DNA from: Halalkalibacter oceani
GTDB lineage: Bacteria; Bacillota; Bacilli; Bacillales; Bacillaceae_D
Assembly: GCF_023715605.1 (NCBI RefSeq)
Contig: NZ_JAMBOL010000003.1
Coordinates: forward strand, 62,001-126,000
Direction: 5' to 3'
Length of the DNA stretch: 64,000 bases
The notes beneath the pieces are model-generated. The model had not been told where the DNA came from and did no database searches. It saw only the letters and a program-made list of their open reading frames with translations. The translations under genes and the position numbers were made by a program. Each line of letters begins with the position of its first letter. Positions within the stretch are counted from its first letter, which is position 1. This document shows, one piece after another, positions 44,642 through 53,805 of the stretch.

Positions 44642-46072
44642 TCAGGCTCTCTGTTCAACTGAAAACCATTGCAATAGCCGCTCAGCGTGCTGCTCATCCA
44701 AATGCGACACGGTAAACGATTTTCCGACCACACTTGATAACACAGAGAAACGAAAGCTGCGTAGCTGCTTTCTTCGCTGAAACGGCGATACTCTTGTTTC
44801 TGCCGCCTGGATTTTCGGCTTGAACGAAATGACTTGCACCTGACTCAGCTGGCGATAGCGCACCGCTACAAACTCGCCGTCCACTCCTGCCCCCGCGTCT
44901 TTGTATTGCAAACAGCCAAGTCCGATTCCGAACAGGACAACCAGCAATCCGTAATAGCCATACGGACTCCAAAAATAGCCGATTCCAAGCGCGATCAGCA
45001 AAGGAATGACCACAAGCGGGAAACAAAACCGCAGGATCGCCCGCCGCGGTGCCCCTTTGATTTCGACAGAACGAGCATAGCGCGGCAGCACGTCGCCCAG
45101 CAGCGCTTCGATTTCTTTATTCGCCGCAAGCGGGATAAGCACGGTCGAAAGCTGCTCATCCTTTGTCCCTCCGCCCGCACTTTCAACATAGACGGAGGCA
45201 AAGCCGAACGGCTGGCGAAAAATATTGCGGACGATGCGCACCGCAGTCACGCGATCAGGATGAATCGTCAATTGCCGTTTTTCAAGCAGCCCGCGGGAAA
45301 TGACGATCTCATTTTCATACGTTTCAATCGTAAAATGTCCATACTTCAGCACGGTACCTAAAAAGGATAATAGCCAAGAGAGCAATAAGATGATCACAAT
45401 CCATGCCGCAAATGCCGAAAGTTGAGTCCGGCTGACGAGACCCATGAGTTGTTGATAATAGGCATCTGGAATAAATTGCTCGACCTGACTGAATAAAGCG
45501 ATCACAGCGGAGAGGGTCAAGCCTATGCCGCTTGACGTCAGGGCGGCGATGACGAGACGGTTCGGCTTCAGCTTCCACGTTACATCAGGCTTAGCTTCCT
45601 GTTCGCTGCTTTCCGGCTCGGCGGTACTCACTTTGTTTAATAATTTACTTCTAATCTCTTCAGCCTCTTCCCTGCTAATCGCAATAAGCTGAATTTCAGG
45701 CTCCAGTCCGCCCCCGGCTGTTTCGATTTTCAGCTTTACGAGACCAAAGATCCGTTGCAGCAGCCCTGCGGTAATATCAATGCTTTGAACGCGCTGCTGC
45801 TGGATGTAGCGCTTTTTGCGGACAAACATCCCTTTTTGAATATAAAGCTCGCCATCCTCAAAACGATAGCGAAAGAAAATCCAATGAACGATTCCAGCAA
45901 TAAAACTCAAGACGATGATCGCGATCCATATATATTCCATCCGGAAAAAGCCGCCGGAAGATTGGGAGCCGCCGATAAAGAGTGAAACAAGTAAAGGAAT
46001 CAGAAAACTTCTTAACGCTTGGAAAAAGGAGACAAAAATCGCCGCTACGTGCAAACGCCTTAAACTATTCAT
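44642..46072 (-). CDS. ydbT: PH-domain membrane protein, YdbT-like
   Basis: A 476-residue membrane protein with repeated bacterial PH (bPH2, DUF304) domains placed between pairs of membrane helices; KKRYIQQQRVQSIDI and KRQLTIHPDRVTAVRIV are the repeated domain signatures. In B. subtilis YdbS/YdbT protect against certain antimicrobial peptides. Its ATG at 46072 overlaps the last codons of the ydbS-like gene, so the two are made together. Confidence 0.85.
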   Translation of the reverse strand: MNSLRRLHVAAIFVSFFQALRSFLIPLLVSLFIGGSQSSGGFFRMEYIWIAIIVLSFIAGIVHWIFFRYRFEDGELYIQKGMFVRKKRYIQQQRVQSIDITAGLLQRIFGLVKLKIETAGGGLEPEIQLIAISREEAEEIRSKLLNKVSTAEPESSEQEAKPDVTWKLKPNRLVIAALTSSGIGLTLSAVIALFSQVEQFIPDAYYQQLMGLVSRTQLSAFAAWIVIILLLSWLLSFLGTVLKYGHFTIETYENEIVISRGLLEKRQLTIHPDRVTAVRIVRNIFRQPFGFASVYVESAGGGTKDEQLSTVLIPLAANKEIEALLGDVLPRYARSVEIKGAPRRAILRFCFPLVVIPLLIALGIGYFWSPYGYYGLLVVLFGIGLGCLQYKDAGAGVDGEFVAVRYRQLSQVQVISFKPKIQAAETRVSPFQRRKQLRSFRFSVLSSVVGKSFTVSHLDEQHAERLLQWFSVEQRA

Positions 46073-46541
46073 CTTCGGCCACCGCCGCCAGCTGGGCGAT
46101 CCGGTCACGTAGCTCATCGGCAACCTCAATCGTTAAAGACGGAATCCGATGAACTGTCGCCGCCGTAGAGATCGAAACAGCAGCAAGCTGGTAGCGGCGT
46201 AAGAGCGGCCCTTGCTCCGTATCAACATGCTGGACACGACTCATCGGAATTAAGGTTCGCTTAACGATAAATACGCCGTGCATCAAATCAATCTCTTCTG
46301 CGAGCACATCATAGCGCCACCTTTTCCAGCGCAATGGAGGAATCAAATAGACGAAAATAAAAAGATAGAGCAAATAACAGCCGATCAGCGCCCATAGAAT
46401 CCAAAGCGGGAACTGAAAAAAATAGAGCAGTACGCCATAGGCAATTGGTACAAGCGCTACAAATAAGCTTTCAACAAAAGCTTGCAGGCGCCAGGCTGGA
46501 AGAGCTTTTCTTGATAAGGACTTCGATGGTTCAGGACGCAA
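46065..46541 (-). CDS. ydbS: PH-domain membrane protein, YdbS-like
   Basis: A 158-residue protein with two N-terminal membrane helices and one bPH2 domain (IDLMHGVFIVKRTLIPMSRVQHV, read in parts). It starts with TTG, with AGAGGGAAG at the right distance. It overlaps the ydbT-like gene by 8 bp. Confidence 0.82.
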   Translation of the reverse strand: MRPEPSKSLSRKALPAWRLQAFVESLFVALVPIAYGVLLYFFQFPLWILWALIGCYLLYLFIFVYLIPPLRWKRWRYDVLAEEIDLMHGVFIVKRTLIPMSRVQHVDTEQGPLLRRYQLAAVSISTAATVHRIPSLTIEVADELRDRIAQLAAVAEDE

Positions 46542-46561
46542 GCGGCTTCCCTCTTCCCATA

Positions 46562-46780
46562 TCAGCCGTTTTCCTCTTCATCTTTCACATAGATCATCGT
46601 CACGCCAAGCTCTTCCAATACGCGAATGAGCGCCTCATTTAACTGGCGGTCATAAACGAGTCCGATTGATTCAACGAGCTCCAGCTCCTGTAAATCACCG
46701 CTTTCAGCATCTTCGACCAATTCCAGCATTTCCTCCATCTGTCTGCTCTTTAACGTTTCAATCACTTCTTCCTTAGTCAC
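46562..46780 (-). CDS. Small acidic protein, 72 residues
   Basis: A strongly acidic, probably helical protein. The last third (ALIRVLEELGVTMIYVKDE) resembles the end of region 1.1 of primary sigma factors, which also reads as a helix leading to a short strand and acidic tail. That likeness is weak evidence. It lies between the YpgR-like and YdbS-like genes (gaps 15 and 20 bp), all on one strand. Confidence 0.62.
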   Translation of the reverse strand: MTKEEVIETLKSRQMEEMLELVEDAESGDLQELELVESIGLVYDRQLNEALIRVLEELGVTMIYVKDEEENG

Positions 46781-46795
46781 ATCCGTCTCCCCCTT

Positions 46796-47929
46796 CTACT
46801 GCTCCGCTTTACGTGACTCTGTCATCTGCTTCCATACAGAGCCCTTCGCTTCTTCTCCGCCTTCGATCCGGGCCAATGCCATTCTGGCCTGCAGAGCGAC
46901 CTCAAATTCCGGATCATTCTCCGCCTGTCGTAACGCGTCAATCGCCCGCTCATCGCCTACTTCATATAAAAACATCGCCGCGCGCCAGCGCACTAATTTG
47001 TTTTTATCCTGCAATGCTTCAATCATAGCGGGAATCGCCGCCGGGTTGCCCAGATCGGACAAACAGTCCCCCGCTGTCCGTCTCACCGTGACAGACGAAT
47101 CCTTCAAGGCTTGATAAAGATACGGGAGTACTTTTTCTGTTTCAATCATTCCGAAATAAACCGTCGCCAGCCGGCGGATGGAAGCCTTTTCGTCGTGTAA
47201 CGCCTTTTCTAACACCGGGATATCTTTTTCCTTCGGATCGAGGCGCTCCAGCACAGCATAGCGTTCGCGCCAGTCCTCATGATCCAGCATCTCCTCGGTC
47301 ACCTCAATAAAGCGCTGCGCCTGGGCAGCCTGAACCTCTGACTCATTGCCATTGGCCAGTGCAATCAGCGCACGCAGCCGTTCAGCGGGATAGGCAGCGG
47401 CGATTTCCTCGGCCACTTCTTTGGCGACGTCCTCTAAATCACCGTAGCGAACCCCTTTTTCGACCCATTTCCGTTCCATCACGACGTTATCGTCAGGATT
47501 TTGCGCTTCTGCGACAGCCTCACGAAAGCGCTCCGGCAGTCCTTCCCGCTTCTCCTGCTCCCCGTCGCTCACCTTAATCTGCATCGGGATTCCTTTAAAC
47601 GTTTGCACGAAAACATTGACTTCGCCAAAATGCTCATCGATTGCAGTCTCTTTTTCCGCCTGCTCTGCGCTGTCCTCTCCAAAGACAGCTCGCACCTCTG
47701 GTAAAATCACCTTCCAATCGACTTTCGGGTGACGGTCAATCGCGATGAAATCAGCTACATGGTAGACGCTCTTCACACCCTCTATTTCAAACAGCGCTTG
47801 TATGTAAGGAGGTGCTTGATCCTTATTTTTTTCAGAGTAGCTGTTTCGCGTGCTGCCTTCAAGGCTTTCACTTAACGTCAGCTTCATCGTATTCGGACTT
47901 GGTGTTGGTTCAATCGATGTAATATACAT
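46796..47929 (-). CDS. ypgR: Conserved virulence factor C / YpgR family HEAT-repeat protein
   Basis: A 377-residue protein in two parts: an N-terminal NifU/Nfu-N-like domain (MYITSIEPTPSPNTMKLTL) and C-terminal HEAT-like repeats (ASIRRLATVYFG, VTVRRTAGDCLSDLG, KLVRWRAAMFLYEVG). This is the architecture of B. subtilis YpgR and S. aureus CvfC; the molecular job is not settled. AGGAGG precedes the ATG at 47929. Confidence 0.85.
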   Translation of the reverse strand: MYITSIEPTPSPNTMKLTLSESLEGSTRNSYSEKNKDQAPPYIQALFEIEGVKSVYHVADFIAIDRHPKVDWKVILPEVRAVFGEDSAEQAEKETAIDEHFGEVNVFVQTFKGIPMQIKVSDGEQEKREGLPERFREAVAEAQNPDDNVVMERKWVEKGVRYGDLEDVAKEVAEEIAAAYPAERLRALIALANGNESEVQAAQAQRFIEVTEEMLDHEDWRERYAVLERLDPKEKDIPVLEKALHDEKASIRRLATVYFGMIETEKVLPYLYQALKDSSVTVRRTAGDCLSDLGNPAAIPAMIEALQDKNKLVRWRAAMFLYEVGDERAIDALRQAENDPEFEVALQARMALARIEGGEEAKGSVWKQMTESRKAEQ

Positions 47930-48112
47930 AAAAACAGACCTCCTATCACTTTCTTCCTCTTTCCTTGATCTTATCATATGATTTTCTTCCGTGCCAATGA
48001 GTAGGCATTTCCCTTGCCTTTTCAGCCTTTCGCTTGATGTTTTTACATCGTTCCACGTCTTCTCTCCTACTTTTTAATCAAATTGAAATAACGCTAAAAA
48101 GAGGTTGTCTGG

Positions 48113-48118
48113 TATAAT
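48113..48118 (+). promoter_or_regulatory. Extended -10 promoter element
   Basis: TGGTATAAT (hexamer 48113-48118) lies 24 bp before the phosphoesterase start. No convincing -35 box at the normal distance, as allowed for TGn promoters. Confidence 0.45.
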
Positions 48119-48141
48119 GGAGAAAAAAGGGAGGTTTTTAA

Positions 48142-48861
48142 ATGAGAATAGCTTTTTTATCCGATATTCATGGAAATGCAACAGCTCTCGAAGCGGTATT
48201 CAGAGATATAAACCAGCATCAGGTTGACCGAATATGCGTTCTTGGCGACCTTTGCTTTCGCGGACCGGAGCCGAAGCGGGTTCTGGATATGATTCGCAGC
48301 CTCGATGCCGATGTCATTAAAGGAAATGCAGATGAATGGTTGGTGCGCGGCATTCAGCAGGGCGAGGTACCGGATGAAGCGCTGGAAATTATGGGAAAAG
48401 AGCGGGATTGGACGTTAAATCGTTTAAATGAGGATGATTTAGCTTATTTACGTGATTTACCGACCGATCTTGTCGTAGATGACCTCGATTTAATCGTTCA
48501 TGCGTTTCATGCGACACCGACAAGTCTGTTTGAGCCGGTACTGCCGGATGAAACAGAGCGTATTGAAGAGACCATCATGAGCCGGGATGAAGCTGATCTC
48601 TATGTGTATGGCCACATTCACCAGCCGTTTATCCGCTCAATGCACGGGAAAAACATTGCCAATACAGGCAGTGTCGGCATGCCGTTTGACGGGCATCCGC
48701 TCGCTTCCTATTTACTCGTCGAAATCGAGGAGGGCAGACACCGCCTTCACCTTAATCGCGTACCGTATAATCGCGAACATGTGGTAGAGCTTTATAAACA
48801 GAGCGGGTATCCGAACATTGAAACGATGGGCAGAGTCATTTTCTATGGGGTGAAGCCTTAA
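48142..48861 (+). CDS. Calcineurin-like metallophosphoesterase
   Basis: A 239-residue phosphoesterase. The metal motifs occur in order: DIHGN (8-12), GDLCFRGP, GNADEW, His in VHAFHATP, and GHIHQPF, with NTGSVGMPFDG after it. Family members hydrolyse phosphodiesters or phosphomonoesters such as diadenosine polyphosphates or nucleotides. GGGAGG lies before the ATG. It is encoded alone and ends before a strong terminator. Confidence 0.85.
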   Translation: MRIAFLSDIHGNATALEAVFRDINQHQVDRICVLGDLCFRGPEPKRVLDMIRSLDADVIKGNADEWLVRGIQQGEVPDEALEIMGKERDWTLNRLNEDDLAYLRDLPTDLVVDDLDLIVHAFHATPTSLFEPVLPDETERIEETIMSRDEADLYVYGHIHQPFIRSMHGKNIANTGSVGMPFDGHPLASYLLVEIEEGRHRLHLNRVPYNREHVVELYKQSGYPNIETMGRVIFYGVKP

Positions 48862-48930
48862 CTTGCCCCCTTTCTTATGCGGAAGCAGACTGAAAGCCGT
48901 TTCACCTTTCGCTATAATAATCTCACAAAA

Positions 48931-48973
48931 GAAGCCGTCCGCCAGGTTACTCATCCCTGGAGCGGACGGCTTC
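48931..48973. terminator. Bidirectional terminator
   Basis: Eleven-base arms GAAGCCGTCCG (48931-48941) and complement (48963-48973), extended by an inner CCAGG/CCTGG pair, between convergent genes. Confidence 0.9.
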
Positions 48974-48987
48974 TTTATGAGCGATAC

Positions 48988-49425
48988 TCAGCTTTGGCAA
49001 TGCTCGTTGTATGCCAACGCCAAATTACGGATAATGCTTTCCGGGGTCGCCCCTTCAATCTGCTCGCGCGGAATAAAGTGGACAACCTCTTTCCCTTTCA
49101 GTAAAGCCATTGAGGGCGAAGACGGCGGATACTGTTCAAAATAAGAGCGCATTTTCGCTGTTGCTTCTTTGTCCTGACCGGCAAATACCGTCACAAGATG
49201 ATCAGGCGTATGGTCATGCTGAAGCGACGTAACAACTGATGGACGGGCCAAACCTGCGGCACAGCCACAGACGGAGTTAATCATGACAAGAGTCGTCCCT
49301 TCCGCTTGCTCCATATAGTTTTCGACATCTTCTGCTGTTGTTAGTTCCTGAAACCCTGCCTCCGTTAATTCCGCACGCATCGGCAGCACGACTTGACGCA
49401 TATATTCTTCATAAGCTGTTGACAT
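48988..49425 (-). CDS. brxB: Bacilliredoxin, BrxA/BrxB family
   Basis: A 145-residue thioredoxin-fold protein with the CGC active site in NSVCGCAAGLARP; it removes bacillithiol from proteins after oxidative stress. Length is as for YphP/YqiW. The ATG at 49425 has GGGG upstream. BrxA and BrxB cannot be separated by eye, so the symbol is provisional. It shares an operon with the thioredoxin-like gene upstream (17-bp gap). Confidence 0.88.
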   Translation of the reverse strand: MSTAYEEYMRQVVLPMRAELTEAGFQELTTAEDVENYMEQAEGTTLVMINSVCGCAAGLARPSVVTSLQHDHTPDHLVTVFAGQDKEATAKMRSYFEQYPPSSPSMALLKGKEVVHFIPREQIEGATPESIIRNLALAYNEHCQS

Positions 49426-49442
49426 TGATTCGATCCCCTTTC

Positions 49443-49775
49443 CTACTGAAATGAGTTTGTATAGGATACATATTTTTTCAAGAGATTGTGAAGATAAGGC
49501 AGTGACCGGAAAGCGTAGATCCGCTCCACGCCCAAGCCCTTTTGAAAAACGAGCAGGCACGGGACACTTTCAATCTTCCATTCTTGGGCAAACCACGGCG
49601 CCTCATTAATATTGATCGAAACAATCTGCAGCCCGTGAAAGGACTCCTCCACCAGCTCAAGCATCGTTCGCGCCAGCTTGCACGTGCCACAGAGAGGAGT
49701 ATGAACAAAGACAATTGTCAGTTCTTCTCGCCCGGCGATGCTTTGCTTCAGCTGCTCACCAGAAATCTCCTTCAC
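49443..49775 (-). CDS. Thioredoxin-family protein, YusE-like
   Basis: A 110-residue thioredoxin fold with the active site CGTC in HTPLCGTCKLAR and the cis-Pro in SVPCLLVF. I choose GTG at 49775, with GGGAGG seven bases upstream; the longer open frame is not needed. Likely a small thiol-disulphide reductase working beside the bacilliredoxin. Confidence 0.82.
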   Translation of the reverse strand: MKEISGEQLKQSIAGREELTIVFVHTPLCGTCKLARTMLELVEESFHGLQIVSININEAPWFAQEWKIESVPCLLVFQKGLGVERIYAFRSLPYLHNLLKKYVSYTNSFQ

Positions 49776-49831
49776 TTCATCGCCTCCCTTACTTCCTCCC
49801 CATTGTACCAGAAACCCCCAACCAATGGGAA

Positions 49832-49873
49832 GAGGTGTGCCTAAAGGATGAATTTCCCCTTTGGGCACACCTC
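49832..49873. repeat. Inverted repeat
   Basis: Arms GAGGTGTGC (49832-49840) and GCACACCTC (49865-49873), extended inward by AAAGG/CCTTT. No T tract on either side, so termination is doubtful. Confidence 0.6.
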
Positions 49874-49984
49874 TCAAAAAAGCGTGTAGAGTCTGGGCAA
49901 TGGTTTAAAGCCAAAACGGACCCGCGGCATGATTTAACGTCAGCCATGAGCCGTACTGCCGTCTCTGTTTCGTTATTTCCTCTA

Positions 49985-50245
49985 TTATCGTCGTAAAATA
50001 AAATGATTTTGCAGCTGCCTTACCTGCTGTTGGGTGCGGCTGACTTGATCACGTTGTTCAGGCGTTGCGGCACGGCTTAAGGCATCAAGCTCTTCGCTGA
50101 TTTCTTCCAATTGCAGCTGCGCCTGTCTGTATTGATCCGGATCTGTTCCCTCAAGGCGCTGGGCGTGCTCAAATACCTGCTCAGCCTCTGCAAGTGTCTT
50201 TTCCGCTTTCTGAAGTGACTGCTCAAGCGAGCTGTGCTCTGCCAT
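49985..50245 (-). CDS. YtzC-like (DUF2524) small protein
   Basis: An 86-residue helical protein rich in Glu and Gln, resembling the YtzC/DUF2524 family by its length and its ending (RTQQQVRQLQNHFILRR). AAAGGAGG is seven bases before the ATG at 50245. Role unknown; expressed in bacilli around sporulation in some datasets, which I cannot check here. Confidence 0.65.
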   Translation of the reverse strand: MAEHSSLEQSLQKAEKTLAEAEQVFEHAQRLEGTDPDQYRQAQLQLEEISEELDALSRAATPEQRDQVSRTQQQVRQLQNHFILRR

Positions 50246-50309
50246 ACTCATTCCTCCTTTAAGATGAAGCAATGATCTTACTTTGTACAGCTTTTAGCAC
50301 GAATATGCG

Positions 50310-51221
50310 CTACAGCTTAAAAATCATCCCGTCATAAGCGATTTTCGCAGCAGGAAAGACACGTTTCGCCTCAAGCTCAAGCTCCTTCTCTTCTTCCGCA
50401 TAGCGGGAGCTGATATGGGTAATGATTAGATGCTCAACGTCGGCTTCTCTTGCCAAAGAGGCAGCTTCTGTTATCGTTGAATGGCCAAACCGCTGGGCAT
50501 GCTCCTGCTTATCCCCGCGGAACGTTCCTTCATGAATGAGCAAATTAGCGGCGCCGGCAAAGGCTTTCACTTTCTCGCTCAATCTCGTATCGCCGGCGAT
50601 GATCACAACTCGTCCTTTTTTCGCCGGACCAAGATAATCGTCGCCGTTCACAACCGTTCCATCCGCGAGCTCCACGACGTCTCCGCGCTGAATCCGTTGA
50701 TAGATCGGTCCCGGCTCGATGCCGATTTCCCGCAGCCGTTCAACCTGGAGTGTCCCCGGCCGGTCGGCCTCCGTCAGACGAAAGGCGTAGCTTGGAATCA
50801 CATGGTCAATCTCCAGCGCTTCGACTGACATCATTTCATCCGCAAATATAATCCCTTCCTGGACGATGGCATACTCCACCTCGAAAGACAGATAGGAGGA
50901 GGAGACAGATAAAGCCGTTTCGACAAAAGCCTGGATGCCATACGGGCCGTAAATCGTCAGCGGCGTCGTCGCTCCCTGGGCCGAACGCGAGCAAAGCAGG
51001 CCGGGCAGGCCAAAAATATGATCCCCATGCAAATGACTAATAAAGATTTTATCAATTTTTGTCAGCGTAATCGGGCTTTCAAGAAGCTGGTGCTGTGTCG
51101 CCTCTCCACAATCAAACAGCCATTGCGAGCTTTTCCGCTGTAAAAAACGAAGAGCCAGTCCACTGACGTTCCGCTGTTTGGAGGGCAGGCCCGCTCCCGT
51201 TCCTAAAAAATGAAATTCCAT
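50310..51221 (-). CDS. rnz: Ribonuclease Z
   Basis: A 303-residue metallo-beta-lactamase-fold endonuclease that trims the 3' end of tRNA precursors. The metal motif SHLHGDHIFGLPG is present with FLGTGAGLPS at the N-terminus, the flexible-arm region (GIEPGPIYQRIQRGD), IAGDTR and a late HxS (ITHISSRY). The ATG at 51221 has AGGTGA upstream. Confidence 0.93.
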   Translation of the reverse strand: MEFHFLGTGAGLPSKQRNVSGLALRFLQRKSSQWLFDCGEATQHQLLESPITLTKIDKIFISHLHGDHIFGLPGLLCSRSAQGATTPLTIYGPYGIQAFVETALSVSSSYLSFEVEYAIVQEGIIFADEMMSVEALEIDHVIPSYAFRLTEADRPGTLQVERLREIGIEPGPIYQRIQRGDVVELADGTVVNGDDYLGPAKKGRVVIIAGDTRLSEKVKAFAGAANLLIHEGTFRGDKQEHAQRFGHSTITEAASLAREADVEHLIITHISSRYAEEEKELELEAKRVFPAAKIAYDGMIFKL

Positions 51222-51230
51222 AGCAGTCAC

Positions 51231-51749
51231 CTAGGCAAGTGCATCAGCAAACGCTTTTGCATATGGCGGCAAGTCCGGCGGCCTGCGGCTTGAAATCACA
51301 TGGCCATCCACGACAACCGCTTCATCAAGCCACGTCGCTCCCGCGTTTTCCATATCGTCGCGAATCCCCGGTGTGCTCGTCACGTTTCGCCCGCGAAGAA
51401 TGTTGGCTGAAATCAATACCCAGCCAGCATGACAAATCTGCCCGATCGGCTTCTGCTGCTGATCCATTTCCTTAATGAAATCAAGCACTTGCGGATAGCG
51501 TCTAAGCTTATCCGGCGCCCAGCCGCCAGGCACGAGAATCCCGTCATAATCACTGGCAGCGATATCATCGAAGGCGAAATCAGAAATAGCCGGCACGCCG
51601 TATTTTCCGGTATATTTTTTTCCTTTTTCCTGTCCGACCAGATGAACCGTGGCGCCTTCCTCCCGCAAACGCATTACCGGATACCAAAGTTCCAAATCTT
51701 CAAATTCCTCATCGACGAGGGCGATAATTTTTTTATGCTGCAATCGCAT
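51231..51749 (-). CDS. DJ-1/PfpI-family protein
   Basis: A 172-residue class I glutamine-amidotransferase-like protein. The nucleophilic Cys is in GQICHAGWVL and the acidic partner in ALVDEEFEDLE. Relatives are called proteases, glyoxalases or protein deglycases; the true reaction is debated. It lies 9 bp before rnz on the same strand. Confidence 0.87.
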   Translation of the reverse strand: MRLQHKKIIALVDEEFEDLELWYPVMRLREEGATVHLVGQEKGKKYTGKYGVPAISDFAFDDIAASDYDGILVPGGWAPDKLRRYPQVLDFIKEMDQQQKPIGQICHAGWVLISANILRGRNVTSTPGIRDDMENAGATWLDEAVVVDGHVISSRRPPDLPPYAKAFADALA

Positions 51750-51886
51750 ATGCTCACTCCTTCTCTCTCATGTCATTGTGTATTAGTATAGCATGGATTT
51801 TTCATTGCAAAAAGGAAATCCGGTTCTAGTACCAGCCGGGCGTCATAAACTATGTGGTGAATCATTGCGACAACAGGAGGGGACAG

Positions 51887-52954
51887 ATGAAGACGAAAAC
51901 GAAGGGAACGCTGCTGCTGTCTGCCGCTATGCTTGGTACCGTGATGTATATGCCATTGAACCAGGAAAAAGCGCTTGCCGCACCGAAAAAAGGCGCACCG
52001 CTCGACCATTCATGGTTACTCCAGTTTGGCCGGACTGACGCCCAGGTCATGCAGCTGCAAAGCTACTTGAAAGCATTCCATTATTATGACGGGGCAATCG
52101 ACGGATTTTTCGGCCTGATGACGAGACAGGCGGTCTCTATCTATCAGCGCAATCACGCCTTAAAAATCGATGGTGTTGCCGGTCCGGAAACGAGCCGTCA
52201 TTTGCGGCTGTCGAGCGAAATTCGTTTTGCGAATCAAGAAAACAGAGCAGCGACGATCCAGCAAGGAGAAAACAATCCGGAGCAGGCGTTAATCGCCGCT
52301 GCTCAGTCGCCGACCTTAAAAGGGAGCTCGATTCAGCTGCTGAAAGAAGGGGCAAAAGGGGCCTCCGTCAAAAAGGCCCAGCAAGTGCTGGAAGAGTACG
52401 GATATTATCAAGGAGTCGATGGCATATTCGGTCCGAGAACGACCGCAGCTGTCAAGCAATTCCAGCAGGCGCATGGGCTTCAGGTCGATGGTATTATCGG
52501 ACCTGAAACAAAAAAAGCACTGAAGGCACCGCAAGTTAAAGCGGCGGCAATCAGCGCTGAACCGGAGGAACAACAAGTCGAACAGCAGGTCGAGCAGCCC
52601 GTTCAGAATTCGCTTATTCAAACCGCGCTTTCCCTGCAGGGGATTCCCTATGCGTGGGGCGGCACCTCAACGGCCGGCTTCGATTGCAGCGGGTTTATTC
52701 AATATGTGTTCCGCCAGCATAACAAGCAGCTTCCGCGGACGACAAGAGAGCTTTTTCGCAGTGGACAATCGGTTTCCCAGCTAAAGACTGGTGATCTCGT
52801 CTTTTTCTCCACAGCTCAAAGCGGCCCTTCTCACGCCGGCATTTACCTAGGAAACCGGCAATTTATTCATGCCGGCTCATCAACCGGCGTCACGGTTTCT
52901 TCATTAGACCAGCCTTATTGGTCACATCGCTATCTTGGCGGCAAACGCTTTTAG
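51887..52954 (+). CDS. Secreted NlpC/P60 peptidoglycan endopeptidase
   Basis: A 355-residue secreted protein: signal peptide cut near AALA/A, two peptidoglycan-binding domains (about 45-100 and 155-205, each with a DG.FG..T..AV..FQ pattern), a short Glu/Gln/Val linker, and a C-terminal NlpC/P60 domain with Cys in FDCSGFIQYV, His in SHAGIYLG and the third polar residue in FIHAGSSTGV. It should cut D-Glu-linked stem peptides (LytF/CwlS type). AGGAGGGG precedes the ATG. Confidence 0.9.
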   Translation: MKTKTKGTLLLSAAMLGTVMYMPLNQEKALAAPKKGAPLDHSWLLQFGRTDAQVMQLQSYLKAFHYYDGAIDGFFGLMTRQAVSIYQRNHALKIDGVAGPETSRHLRLSSEIRFANQENRAATIQQGENNPEQALIAAAQSPTLKGSSIQLLKEGAKGASVKKAQQVLEEYGYYQGVDGIFGPRTTAAVKQFQQAHGLQVDGIIGPETKKALKAPQVKAAAISAEPEEQQVEQQVEQPVQNSLIQTALSLQGIPYAWGGTSTAGFDCSGFIQYVFRQHNKQLPRTTRELFRSGQSVSQLKTGDLVFFSTAQSGPSHAGIYLGNRQFIHAGSSTGVTVSSLDQPYWSHRYLGGKRF

Positions 52955-52967
52955 GCGGTGTAGTCGA

Positions 52968-53609
52968 TTATTTCGCCGGAGTCTTCAGGTCAGAGCCTGG
53001 CGAGACAGCCGCTTGATATGTGGACGCAGCGTCCGCCTTAATCGGCGACTTCTTGTAGCGGCCAATAATCGCGCTGGCGAGAAAAATCGTGACGACTGAC
53101 AGCAACGCCAAATTCCAGCCGACGAGAAAAGCGGCACTGAGCACGATCAGCAGATCGCTAACGAAGATCGTCCAGCCGCGGTTCACGCCCCAGCGGTGAT
53201 CGATATACAAGGCCAGAATATGAATCCCGCCAAGCGAGGAGCCGTTATTCAGTACAAAGGTTACGCCGACTCCGATCAAAATACCGGCAACGATTGCCGC
53301 AAGCCATGGCAGCATTTCAACCGTCGGCAATAGCGTAAGCCCATCGCGAATGACTGAAATGGCCGTAATCGACATAAAGCTCGAAATTGTAAACCATTTT
53401 CCAAGCTCTTTCACCGACATTAAAAAGAAGGGCAGATTGACAAAGAAAAACAGCACAGCCCACGACCAGGGGGTCAAAAAAGTCAGTACAGTCGCAAGTC
53501 CTGCTGTTCCTCCAAATGTTAACTGATGAATGTCAAGAAGATGCAGCCCGACAGACGTTAACACGAGACCTAGCAAAACGAAGATCAGTTGTTTTACGCG
53601 TTCTTTCAT
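52968..53609 (-). CDS. YitT-family membrane protein, short form
   Basis: A 213-residue protein with five or six membrane segments, including LTFGGTAGLAT and NNGSSLGGIHILALYI, typical of the YitT family (DUF161). Most members have an additional C-terminal DUF2179 domain of about 80 residues that is absent here. Transport function is suspected but unproved. Confidence 0.82.
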   Translation of the reverse strand: MKERVKQLIFVLLGLVLTSVGLHLLDIHQLTFGGTAGLATVLTFLTPWSWAVLFFFVNLPFFLMSVKELGKWFTISSFMSITAISVIRDGLTLLPTVEMLPWLAAIVAGILIGVGVTFVLNNGSSLGGIHILALYIDHRWGVNRGWTIFVSDLLIVLSAAFLVGWNLALLSVVTIFLASAIIGRYKKSPIKADAASTYQAAVSPGSDLKTPAK

Positions 53610-53761
53610 CCGATCACCTCCCTTTTACTCTACGGGATAAACGGTGACCGGTCAATGAATATCAATGTATTTTTATTCATTTGAATTTTCTGACAAATGT
53701 TGACAGGAACGGGTGTAAACAGGATACTGTCTCCTTTTTTCGCGAAGTGCTTTGAACCAAT

Positions 53762-53795
53762 AAAAAATATCCTGTATGAGTGTTATACAGGATAT
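53762..53795 (-). terminator. Terminator of cheV
   Basis: Perfect 11-bp arms ATATCCTGTAT (53767-53777) and complement (53785-53795), followed on the minus strand by T-rich sequence. Confidence 0.8.
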
Positions 53796-53805
53796 CATAC
53801 ATCGA

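Noticed and set aside
49832-49873. Intrinsic terminator of the YtzC-like gene
   Set aside because: The hairpin is stable but neither side has a T tract, so it is listed only as an inverted repeat.
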